From Proteobacteria bacterium UBA1278 (GTDB lineage: Bacteria > Pseudomonadota > Gammaproteobacteria > Comchoanobacterales > Comchoanobacteraceae), in NCBI GenBank assembly GCA_002308435.1, contig DBUY01000057.1, forward strand, positions 1 through 21,214: 21,214 nt of DNA, read 5' to 3'. Shown here in pieces: positions 9,701 to 15,880 of this stretch. Below the pieces are notes generated by a model. It did no database searches, was not told the origin of the DNA, and saw only the letters and a program-made list of their open reading frames with translations. Each line of letters starts with the position of its first letter. The stretch's first letter is position 1. The translations under genes were made by a program, and so were the position numbers.

Positions 9701-10080
9701 CTCCCCATTACCTCACCTTCATCCGCTGTATATATCGTGCTCATAATCGTTGTGTAGCTAAACAGTATGATCGCAATGGAAAACATCCCACGAGTAAACA
9801 TGTCGACGAGACTTTTCATGACCTCTGCATAAGATGATGTTCGACCAGCAAGCTCAGAGATGTTGGATAATGAACCGGTGACAAAATTGAGCATCACCAG
9901 TGATTGGTCAGCACCTGGCTTCAGGTATTTATCGATAATACTTGAGTCTAGTCCCGGGATTGTATAAGAACCACTGTTGATTGTATCTGCAAGTCCATCT
10001 AACCAACATATACTGACGCACACAATGATACACTGCCACCACTCCCTAAAAAGGGCTTGTTGTCGTGGTCTGGCAATCAT
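6751..10080 (-). CDS. dotA: DotA paralogue 2 (second dotA-type gene)
   Basis: 1109 residues. A hydrophobic signal peptide ends about residue 31 (DGLA). Membrane segments at about 98-116 and 135-175 contain FPMQSGYSILQ (146-156), the counterpart of the GY...Q segment in the other copies. The periplasmic domain, about 190-595, is rich in Ser, Asn and Cys and carries DCGSVKF (304-310). A long membrane region follows, with MPIVLLGMANPEGHSPLLG around PEG 896-898; the segment ends with SWIGLSMM and an 80-residue Gly/Ser/Lys-rich tail. In this unit it is one of three DotA forms; a distinct function is inference only. It starts at an ATG with a good AGGAG site eight bases upstream, 149 bases after the dotA1 stop. 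The high share of Phe, Tyr and Ile in the membrane part is unlike a decayed copy. Confidence 0.9.
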   Translation of the reverse strand: MIARPRQQALFREWWQCIIVCVSICWLDGLADTINSGSYTIPGLDSSIIDKYLKPGADQSLVMLNFVTGSLSNISELAGRTSSYAEVMKSLVDMFTRGMFSIAIILFSYTTIMSTIYTADEGEVMGRKFQTFFILFRSLLAMGLYFPMQSGYSILQTMISTIVITSVMVANAAWYTVITLTVTLFNGPFSLSLLSTAGEQYSIEQAQQNTAAQLGNFVNSEAGTLLVTGQPSGLASTALYMGQFAQMICVYDNYYMADEANGINNAYNDINKAIYCASGDNCPFASPSNEMTLTLPAPSNPRQDCGSVKFSVKDDYVNAANAIIQPQLAGLNSLARSYYQRYNESGAVSGDSAQAIATSLYSMTSSSLVSIITSYVVQASGGQISNTEQQWVDNLTAGGWAMAANNFFYFAYTMFQSYSDNSSSSSAGYSAYLYIKPQQTADSGFSFCESTSNGGLGSDMIRATCSNLTTSQSNGVGQAANCIVSPNSNGCGAATPAQNYSTSSMTACAKDINQCENIKQYVMANEDQNGEVVVTAKDYVKAFYNGWTSQISNMDDVKSFADIESMNKLCNIPFASSTINACTGDSSFISPDDAETVIIPAGIGIIVGLVVMPVRLFWLPVVAIFASYYTGIAMYSNYADVYDLWTDPNKFYPDTLAFSVQSATYFTVKAWFDTFANSQGFLFLFPVQAISMFGFRVLLNQVAFIFNVGTSTFAANITMTVKMFMRKVILDAGISLIQWYGNVLVDYGYYWFYTQLFQFQSVLFSLEENSRLGVPLPPPFFFLIWIIFIPLWIGMIIASITIVIGFLVKVLSLVATIAAIFDPSEIVLQMSSFVISKYNPLYFAIATPLIAFATLFAFFLPLYPVVIYTLTVITWVTQYIETILAMPIVLLGMANPEGHSPLLGKAEKAIMLLAILFMRPITIVMGFVFGNLMASVSTYMFYNIVVPLMDMQIGSWAKGYALLILGNSTGITPVIDTGEATIQAVMTMLMLVMFTMLYYYMILNAYSLIYKLPNSVTSWIGLSMMNNAQEEEILQQISGEINNMTGSLTSASTEISGKQGQLSAAGGELDASGAYDKGKSSAKADVAQGRSSGGLGNMGKRRDKEIAEE

Positions 10081-10085
10081 AGGAA

Positions 10086-10217
10086 TTACTCCTGGTTTTC
10101 ACGATCACATTTTATCAGCACTGACGAAATGATGTGTGCACTCGTGGGGCGGCGAAATTTTTCATGGATCTCCAGTAGGAGAATTGGATCGTTGGTGGCG
10201 CGTTGTTTGTTAATCAT
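10086..10217 (-). CDS. Possible small protein (43 residues) between dotA1 and dotA2
   Basis: The 149-base gap between dotA1 and dotA2 is almost filled by an ATG-to-TAA frame of 43 codons. The predicted peptide starts MINKQRATND and ends IKCDRENQE. It is charged, has no signal peptide or membrane segment, and has one Cys. The ATG is 13 bases past the dotA1 stop, and the TAA directly follows the dotA2 ribosome binding site, a layout typical of a coupled operon gene. Against it: no evident Shine-Dalgarno before its ATG, and 43 codons can be open by chance. I recognise no family. It could be a small Dot/Icm accessory protein, a leader peptide that tunes dotA2 translation, or nothing. Confidence 0.35.
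   Translation of the reverse strand: MINKQRATNDPILLLEIHEKFRRPTSAHIISSVLIKCDRENQE
10089..10093 (-). promoter_or_regulatory. Ribosome binding site of dotA2
   Basis: AGGAG on the - strand, eight bases before the dotA2 ATG, is the clearest Shine-Dalgarno in the operon. It lies inside the last two sense codons (CAG GAG) of the possible small gene at 10086-10217, so ribosomes finishing that gene would arrive on top of it. Confidence 0.6.
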
Positions 10218-10229
10218 GGTGTATCAGGT

Positions 10230-13200
10230 TTATTTGTCCTCTTTGGCATCTATATTACCCTTCTTTTCCTCTTCTTTACCGGCCCCGGCAACACTCACAC
10301 CGGATGAGGCAGGTTGTACTTGTGGTGCACGAGTTGTTTGACCAGCACCTTGCGCACCTTGTTGTGCAGCACCTTGCGTATCTTGTTTGATTTTCCCAGC
10401 CATTTGTGTTGCTTGACTTTGCTGCTCAGGCCCTCCGATCCAGCGTAAGAGTCGATCTGGTATACCTGAAATTAAGCCATAACACATCTCGAGTATGGAG
10501 TAACAAATATAGGTATACACCATTAAAAGACCGAGGGTTGAGACTGCGACTACTTTACCATAGGCTGAGCCCACATTGCTGCCAGCGCCCCCTCCTGCCA
10601 TGGTTGTCCCAAAATAATCACTGGTCACGAACAAAAACCCGGTATTGACTAAATCCATGGTTGGTTTTGCGATCGCCATTGCTGAAAAGAGTCCCAAAAT
10701 CATGGCAACAGGTCGCACAAATACGCCGAGTAATAGCATCATGGCTTGCTCGCTTTGACCAAGCAGATCATGGCCTTCAGGGTGTGTCATGCCCATTGCG
10801 ACGAGTGGCGCAGCGACCATTGCCTCTAAAACAGAGAATAGCCACCCGAGCACACCGAAGATATAGATAATGGTAGCCAGAAAGGGTAGGAACACACCCA
10901 GCACAACACCCTGTGTGAATAGAATGCCGGCGATTGCCGAGCCCAGTGGTACAAAAAGCTCAAGAGCGAATTTATCAAGCGCAAACAACATTTGGAAAAA
11001 GCCCTCTACCAATGACGCTGTCCCGACAAATAGTGGCTCTGCCATTCCTCCAGACAATGCATTTAACCCAGCTAAGATGACCTTTGCAACTGACACGTAT
11101 ACGGTGTAAAGCGTGCTGATTCTTAATATTGCTTCAAATAATTGTTGCATGGTAACCGTGTAATAAAAGACGGCAGCGGAGATCATCGTCACGCCAAGAT
11201 TGGTTAGATTGGCTAGTGGATCAGCGTAGTTTGACCAACCAGCTTCTTGGATATATGTCATGCCAAATAAACCTGCCAGCGTCGTATCTGCACTACTTTG
11301 ATTGTTGCCCATCACCATTAAATTATTTTGAAATAAATCTTGCAGGAATGTTGGGTTCTCATTGCAATTCTGCGCGTAGTTGAATGCAGATGTTTGCGTG
11401 CAGACGGCTGCACTACCCGAATTATTCGATGTAGATTGATAACTTGAAGTTGTTTTGATTGGCGAGCTAAACAGCTTCATCCCAGTTAATGATTCTATTG
11501 TCATATACACAGATAGCATCATATTTGTGGTCGCGAAATCGGTCTTTTGATATGAGATCGGTGCGGTAAAGTCACCACTTCCACTGTTGGTGTTGCCTGA
11601 TGTGATAGAGTTTAGATTACTGGGGTTCATCACATTAGACGACTGTAGATAGGCTGGCATATCAGAGTTAAGACTGTTGCACGCATTAATAATATTCTGA
11701 GCTAGTGTGCAGGCAGCTGTGTTTTGAACACTTGCTGTTTGTTGGTCAACGGAGCTTGTTGTACTATCATTGTTCTCATCAGCGGTTGCTGCGGCACTTG
11801 ATGCGACAGGCTGAGTTGCTGAGGCAGAATAGAAATTCCATGTCTTGGCTGCCGCTGTTGCAGCAGTTTGAGGATCTGTTGATTGGATACTGGGCAAAAC
11901 TGCATTATAAAAATTGGTTAAGTTTTTGGGGTAAGCTGCACCCGCCACATCAAAACACAACACTTGTTTTGTGCAGGAGGGTGTGTTTGGAGCGCTATTA
12001 TTGCCTTGTGTATTGCTATTCTGGTTTGTCCCATTTCCCGGTACATAATTATATGTTGCCATGATGCCTCGTTTAGTCAATGTCGTTTGGGCTTGCTGCT
12101 CGGGCGTACTACCTCCCCCTGCGGATAGCGTCTCTCCAGTAGCAAGACTGCGACTGAGCACTTGAAAATACTGCCCAGCAGTCGCCCAACCAGATTTATA
12201 GTTTTCATCCGTGCTGTCGCCATCACCGCTTGATGTGTCCAGCGGAAATTGCTGCAGCAGCCCATTAGCATAGTCATCTGCAATTTCATTAATATCAGCG
12301 GCTACAGTGCATAGTGGTTCACTGAACCCTGTCCAATCCCTTGTCCACGATGGTGCAGTCCCGAGAGCTTCAATACTCGAGCAGTCATACAAGCCTTTAC
12401 CGGTGGGTGTGAGATTACCAGATTCATCAGTAATTTGTGACTGCGTATTAGTTGATGCTAGATTTGCAGCAAATTTCCCCTTATTTTCCGCAGTCATTAC
12501 TGCATTATTGATCGCATTGTACTTTACCTCTTCATTAAACTTAATAGACCCACATGCAGTTGCCAATTGGCCGTTACTGCTGTTGGTATTTCCAAAACAG
12601 ATAAACCAATTGCTGTCGTCCGTGCTATCACATGGCTTCGCTCCACCACCAGGTACTTGCCGTGCCACCCCATAAGTTGCGGTCATCTCCGTGTTACCGG
12701 TATTAGCATTATTTTCAGCCACGGTCTTTGCTGCGATTCCTGTGCAGACTGCCATTGCCCACAAATCAGTGGCTGTCACATAGGGGCCGTTGTCTCTTGG
12801 TTGACTACAGCGTGGGGTTGTCATCTCCCATGAGATTGTATTTGGGTCAATGCCATTCCAGGTATTTGTAAGACCGTAGGGCAACATGTTGTTTTTAACG
12901 GCTTCAGTATTTTGTTGGGCTGCAGTGGTTGATGACATTTCTCCCATCGCGATCTGATATGCCTGCGTCCAGGCATAGTTTGCAAAAGCAACGCCATAGA
13001 CAACAATATTCATGACAATGACTTGTATACCATTGTAGCCACCGGTAGCTGGTAATAGTAAGCTGGATCCCAGTACAATTCGGAATGCGAGAAACGCGGA
13101 TGACTGTTTGGACATCCCTTGACTGCCGTCTTGTGAGACATTGATAGCCTGGTATACCATCGAATACAAGACCAACAGCATGACCATGGTTAAGACGCCT

Positions 13201-13454
13201 AAACTGTAAATATAGAATAGAGAGCTCACCACTGGGTTTACAGTCGGGGCTGTGGTTGTCACATTAAGCGCTGTACCGACCTGCCCAAATAACAGTTGTA
13301 ACATTTTGATGGAGAGGTCACTATCTGCGTTCTGTAAACTAAAAATATCTGTGTAGGTGGCACTATCTTGCGCTAGAATTGGTAGTGTGCTGAAGAAGAG
13401 AATTCCAAGCCTACTTGTGATCAACCTAATGAACCGCTGTTGAAGTATTTGCAC
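10230..13454 (-). CDS. dotA: DotA paralogue 1 (most canonical DotA, next to icmV)
   Basis: 1074 residues, matching Legionella DotA in length. It is an inner-membrane channel component of the Dot/Icm system, made with a signal peptide (LPILA/QDS, about 28). The mature N-terminus has DIFSL...LFGQVG (36-60), as in standard DotA. Then come membrane segments at about 75-101 and 118-165 with LLLPATGGYNGIQ (132-144), a periplasmic domain of about 165-745 with CGSIKF (301-306), and a membrane cluster with AAPLVAMGMTHPEGHDLLG around PEG 892-894. The end, IPDRLLRWIGGPE followed by a Gln/Ala/Gly-rich tail, is the usual DotA end. The start is GTG (13452-13454) with AGGGA seven bases upstream; no ATG lies nearby. 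By position after icmV and by motif quality this is the copy to call the orthologue. Confidence 0.93.
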   Translation of the reverse strand: MQILQQRFIRLITSRLGILFFSTLPILAQDSATYTDIFSLQNADSDLSIKMLQLLFGQVGTALNVTTTAPTVNPVVSSLFYIYSLGVLTMVMLLVLYSMVYQAINVSQDGSQGMSKQSSAFLAFRIVLGSSLLLPATGGYNGIQVIVMNIVVYGVAFANYAWTQAYQIAMGEMSSTTAAQQNTEAVKNNMLPYGLTNTWNGIDPNTISWEMTTPRCSQPRDNGPYVTATDLWAMAVCTGIAAKTVAENNANTGNTEMTATYGVARQVPGGGAKPCDSTDDSNWFICFGNTNSSNGQLATACGSIKFNEEVKYNAINNAVMTAENKGKFAANLASTNTQSQITDESGNLTPTGKGLYDCSSIEALGTAPSWTRDWTGFSEPLCTVAADINEIADDYANGLLQQFPLDTSSGDGDSTDENYKSGWATAGQYFQVLSRSLATGETLSAGGGSTPEQQAQTTLTKRGIMATYNYVPGNGTNQNSNTQGNNSAPNTPSCTKQVLCFDVAGAAYPKNLTNFYNAVLPSIQSTDPQTAATAAAKTWNFYSASATQPVASSAAATADENNDSTTSSVDQQTASVQNTAACTLAQNIINACNSLNSDMPAYLQSSNVMNPSNLNSITSGNTNSGSGDFTAPISYQKTDFATTNMMLSVYMTIESLTGMKLFSSPIKTTSSYQSTSNNSGSAAVCTQTSAFNYAQNCNENPTFLQDLFQNNLMVMGNNQSSADTTLAGLFGMTYIQEAGWSNYADPLANLTNLGVTMISAAVFYYTVTMQQLFEAILRISTLYTVYVSVAKVILAGLNALSGGMAEPLFVGTASLVEGFFQMLFALDKFALELFVPLGSAIAGILFTQGVVLGVFLPFLATIIYIFGVLGWLFSVLEAMVAAPLVAMGMTHPEGHDLLGQSEQAMMLLLGVFVRPVAMILGLFSAMAIAKPTMDLVNTGFLFVTSDYFGTTMAGGGAGSNVGSAYGKVVAVSTLGLLMVYTYICYSILEMCYGLISGIPDRLLRWIGGPEQQSQATQMAGKIKQDTQGAAQQGAQGAGQTTRAPQVQPASSGVSVAGAGKEEEKKGNIDAKEDK

Positions 13455-13502
13455 GTCTGCTTCCCTACATTCTCGTTTGCTTGGCGACCAAAATATGACG
13501 CA

Positions 13503-13946
13503 TTAGCGCATGCCCACGACGAACATGGCCCAGTCTTTTAGTTTCATACCAAGTGTTCTTCGCTTAATTTGCATGTACCAAAAACTCTCTCGAAAATATA
13601 ATCCAAACATCAGAAATGTATACGCCAGTGCCATGATACAAGTGATGACATCTCCTTTCCGATAGAGCAGACCACTGTATATCAATCCAAATATGACAAA
13701 AACGCCGAATATAGCGCTTGTAAGTCGATACTGCTGTTCTTTTTTTGTAATATCGGCAGCGGTTAAGTTAAGCCTGACGACTGCTTCTGAGAATGTCTCT
13801 ACTCGTGAGGAACGCTTCACTGTCACCATACTGTTGTAGAGTTGTCGGATATTTCGGCCACTGGTTATGAGCGACTCGGCGCCAGCCCATTGGTAAACGT
13901 TGAAGGTGCGAGCCATGTATGCTCTTACGCCCTTTTTTTCACCCAT
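13503..13946 (-). CDS. icmV: IcmV, Dot/Icm inner-membrane protein
   Basis: 147 residues with two adjacent membrane segments (about residues 76-95 and 99-117). IcmV is a small Dot/Icm inner-membrane protein required for secretion. Signatures: an N-terminal basic stretch and ARTFNVYQWAG, then EAVVRLNLTAADI, and after the second helix the F-R-x-x-FWYMQIK-R-LG segment. The frame stays open upstream to an ATG at 14000, but I choose the ATG at 13946: the N-terminus then lines up with Legionella IcmV (about 150 residues), a GGA lies six bases upstream, and the best promoter (13972-14000) sits inside the longer version. An ATG at 13916 is a second possibility. The dotA1 start follows 48 bases after the stop, so icmV leads the three-dotA operon. 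Confidence 0.88.
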   Translation of the reverse strand: MGEKKGVRAYMARTFNVYQWAGAESLITSGRNIRQLYNSMVTVKRSSRVETFSEAVVRLNLTAADITKKEQQYRLTSAIFGVFVIFGLIYSGLLYRKGDVITCIMALAYTFLMFGLYFRESFWYMQIKRRTLGMKLKDWAMFVVGMR

Positions 13947-13971
13947 TTTACATCCAGTGTTGCCTCTTTCT

Positions 13972-14000
13972 AGCATAGAGGTTGTCACGCATAAAATCAA
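13972..14000 (-). promoter_or_regulatory. Candidate sigma-70 promoter of the icmV-dotA operon
   Basis: On the - strand TTGATT (14000-13995) is followed after exactly 17 bases by TATGCT (13977-13972), each matching 4 of 6 consensus positions. Transcription would start near 13965, giving a leader of about 20 bases before the icmV ATG at 13946. This rules out the longer icmV reading frame. I found no tandem TTAA-type PmrA box of the kind that regulates icm genes in Legionella and Coxiella. Confidence 0.45.
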
Positions 14001-14145
14001 GATGCTACGTCATGCGAAACCGGCAAATTCACAATCAATTAACGACCGATTTATGGCATCGACGATGTGTGCACTGAAGTCATGATTAATGCCTTTAGCG
14101 CTTGCTCGTCTGACACTCATGACACTACACTTATTGCCCACAATC

Positions 14146-14154
14146 TGGTATGAT
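14146..14154 (+). promoter_or_regulatory. Candidate extended -10 promoter of folD-lpxH
   Basis: TGG followed directly by TATGAT forms an extended -10 element (TGnTATnAT). No -35 box is found at the normal distance, as is common for extended -10 promoters; an ATGACA at 14119-14124 is too far away (24 bases). The start point would be near 14161, about 28 bases before the folD ATG. It lies in the 242-base divergent gap shared with icmV. Confidence 0.35.
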
Positions 14155-14188
14155 TTAGTGATTAGATTGATATATTTTTTCAAATAGA

Positions 14189-15052
14189 ATGAGCGTTTCT
14201 CAATACAATTTTGATGGCAGACAGCTCGCGGAGCACTTGCTAGCGGCAACTACTCGTGAGTGGCGCGCGCTGAGCTCGCCGCCTGCATCTCCACACCTTG
14301 CTATCGTGCAGGTTGGTGATCATGATGCGTCCAATGTCTATATTCGTCGTAAAATACGCGCCTGTGAGAAAGTCGGGTTCCGTGCATCACGGCATGTTTT
14401 TGCCACAGACGTTTCACAAGTGACTCTACTTGATCATGTTCAATCCCTCAATGATGATCCTGACGTGACGGGTATTTTAATACAGCTTCCTTTACCACCT
14501 TCGCTCAATACTAGTGAGCTGATCAAGCAGATTGATTCAGGCAAAGACGTTGATGGGATGACACCTACGCGTCTTGGCGCTCTTGTCACTGGCTCATTTC
14601 ATCTCTTACCCTGCACAACCGCGGCAATTCTCGCGCTACTCTCATTGAATCAAATAGAACTGTGTGGCAAGTCCATTTGTATGATTGGTGCGTCTGCATT
14701 GGTTGGAAAGCCCACAGCGCTTGCATTGATACATCATCATGCCACAGTCACCATATGTCACTCTGAAACCCGCGATCTAGCAGCTTGCATACGTGACGCC
14801 GATATCGTAATTGTTGCAATCGGGAATCCTAACGTCATTCAGGCAGAGTGGATCCAACCAGAAACAATCGTTATTGACGTTGGAATTAACCGATGTGCAG
14901 ATGGTAAAATTATCGGCGATGTGCCAGCTCGGGCTATCGTCGATAAGGGCGCGTTTGTTACTCCTGTTCCGGGTGGCGTTGGACCACTTACAGTTGCCAG
15001 TCTCGTGCGTAATCTCTGGTTATTATACCGTGAGCAACAGGAAATGGACTAA
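14189..15052 (+). CDS. folD: FolD, methylenetetrahydrofolate dehydrogenase/cyclohydrolase
   Basis: 287 residues, standard length. It is a cytoplasmic bifunctional enzyme that oxidises 5,10-methylene-tetrahydrofolate with NADP and then hydrolyses the product to 10-formyl-tetrahydrofolate, supplying purine and initiator-tRNA formylation. Motifs: YIRRKIRACEKVGF (51-64, catalytic Lys55), GILIQLPLPPSL (95-106), SGKDVDG (117-123), the NADP-binding loop GASALVGKP (167-175), ATVTICHS (185-192) and near the end TPVPGGVGPLTVASLVRN. One oddity is PCTTAA at 141-146, where the family nearly always has PCTP followed by a small or polar residue and Gly. The remaining catalytic residues are intact, so it should be active. 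lpxH follows after six bases. It has no functional link to Dot/Icm; it is a neighbour by genome order. Confidence 0.96.
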   Translation: MSVSQYNFDGRQLAEHLLAATTREWRALSSPPASPHLAIVQVGDHDASNVYIRRKIRACEKVGFRASRHVFATDVSQVTLLDHVQSLNDDPDVTGILIQLPLPPSLNTSELIKQIDSGKDVDGMTPTRLGALVTGSFHLLPCTTAAILALLSLNQIELCGKSICMIGASALVGKPTALALIHHHATVTICHSETRDLAACIRDADIVIVAIGNPNVIQAEWIQPETIVIDVGINRCADGKIIGDVPARAIVDKGAFVTPVPGGVGPLTVASLVRNLWLLYREQQEMD

Positions 15053-15058
15053 TACTTG

Positions 15059-15802
15059 ATGCATCATTATACAACTCATCAAAAGATTGTTTTTGTATCA
15101 GATGTACATTTACGGGACCAGTTCGACCCCAATGTTGCCCGATTATCAGAGTGTCTGAACCGCCTTGCTGACAAGGTAGACGCCATTTATATTTTGGGTG
15201 ACTTATTTGATTTTTGGATTAGTGCAGGTTGTGTGCACACGCATTCTAAAATCCTGTCTTCGCTACGGGACATCACGAGACGCTGCCCAATTTACTTTAT
15301 GCCAGGTAATCGCGATTTTTTCATGACACCTGCACTTTGTCGGCGGTTTGGGATGAAGAAAATCCCCGATCCATACACGATACAACATGGCGACAAGAGA
15401 ATTCTCCTGACACATGGTGATTTACTGTGTACCAGTGATCGCAGTTATCAGCTGATGCGCCGTATACTGCAAAATTCACTGATCAAAGGATTACACGCCA
15501 TTATTCCAAGTCGAATAATTACATTTCTCACCCGTAAAATACAATCGGCATGTCGTCAGTCAAAGCGACGCAAGCCGCCGCAGCGTATGCAAGCTGACGA
15601 CGCGACTGTGCGCACATGGTTTCAACGCTACCAACCAGATGTTCTCATTTATGGGCATGTGCATGTGCCAAACCATTATTGCCTATTTGATACCGGTGCA
15701 TGTGGTGAGGTGATCGTGCTGGATACCTGGGACAATCAAGCAAATTATTGTCTGGTGGCTGAGACCAGCCCTATGCTGGTTAGCGATTCATCAGTGACTT
15801 GA
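15059..15802 (+). CDS. lpxH: LpxH, UDP-2,3-diacylglucosamine diphosphatase (lipid A synthesis)
   Basis: 247 residues, family length about 240. A peripheral membrane metallophosphoesterase that cleaves UDP-2,3-diacylglucosamine to lipid X and UMP, the fourth step of lipid A assembly. The whole metal-binding set is visible: SDVHL (Asp15, His17), GDLFDFW (Asp48), GNRDF (Asn84, Arg85), HGD (His119) and GHVH (His200, His202). LCTSDRSYQ (123-131) after HGD and the basic insert around 159-176 also fit LpxH. A TTG three bases upstream is in frame, but the ATG is preferred; there is no strong ribosome binding site, so translation may be coupled to folD. Its presence implies a lipid A outer membrane. 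It ends facing the unknown membrane gene, 78 bases from that gene's stop. Confidence 0.92.
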   Translation: MHHYTTHQKIVFVSDVHLRDQFDPNVARLSECLNRLADKVDAIYILGDLFDFWISAGCVHTHSKILSSLRDITRRCPIYFMPGNRDFFMTPALCRRFGMKKIPDPYTIQHGDKRILLTHGDLLCTSDRSYQLMRRILQNSLIKGLHAIIPSRIITFLTRKIQSACRQSKRRKPPQRMQADDATVRTWFQRYQPDVLIYGHVHVPNHYCLFDTGACGEVIVLDTWDNQANYCLVAETSPMLVSDSSVT

Positions 15803-15880
15803 AGCTAGTCCGTCGTGACTGTCGAGGTCATTATGGGCATTTTCGAAATTCGCACGTGTTTGTATAATGACTGGACTAGG

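Noticed and set aside
10057..10341. 94-codon + strand frame across the dotA1/dotA2 gap
   Set aside because: Mostly antisense to dotA1's end and dotA2's start, with no ribosome binding site or family features; a shadow frame.
13947..14000. Longer icmV version beginning at ATG 14000
   Set aside because: The added 18 residues have no counterpart in known IcmV, and the best promoter lies within them.
13947..14188. PmrA-type TTAA repeats expected before icmV
   Set aside because: Single TTAA words exist but no tandem pair with suitable spacing near the promoter.
14010..14249. 79-codon - strand frame overlapping the folD start and the divergent promoter region
   Set aside because: Runs over the 5' end of folD and both candidate promoters; no coding signature.
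15863..15868. Perfect TATAAT on the + strand
   Set aside because: No -35 box at the right distance, and it would transcribe into the end of a converging gene.
15805..15879. Inverted repeat CTAGTCC / GGACTAG exactly between the lpxH stop and the stop of the converging membrane gene
   Set aside because: Only seven base pairs with a 61-base loop and no T-run; too weak for a terminator call.
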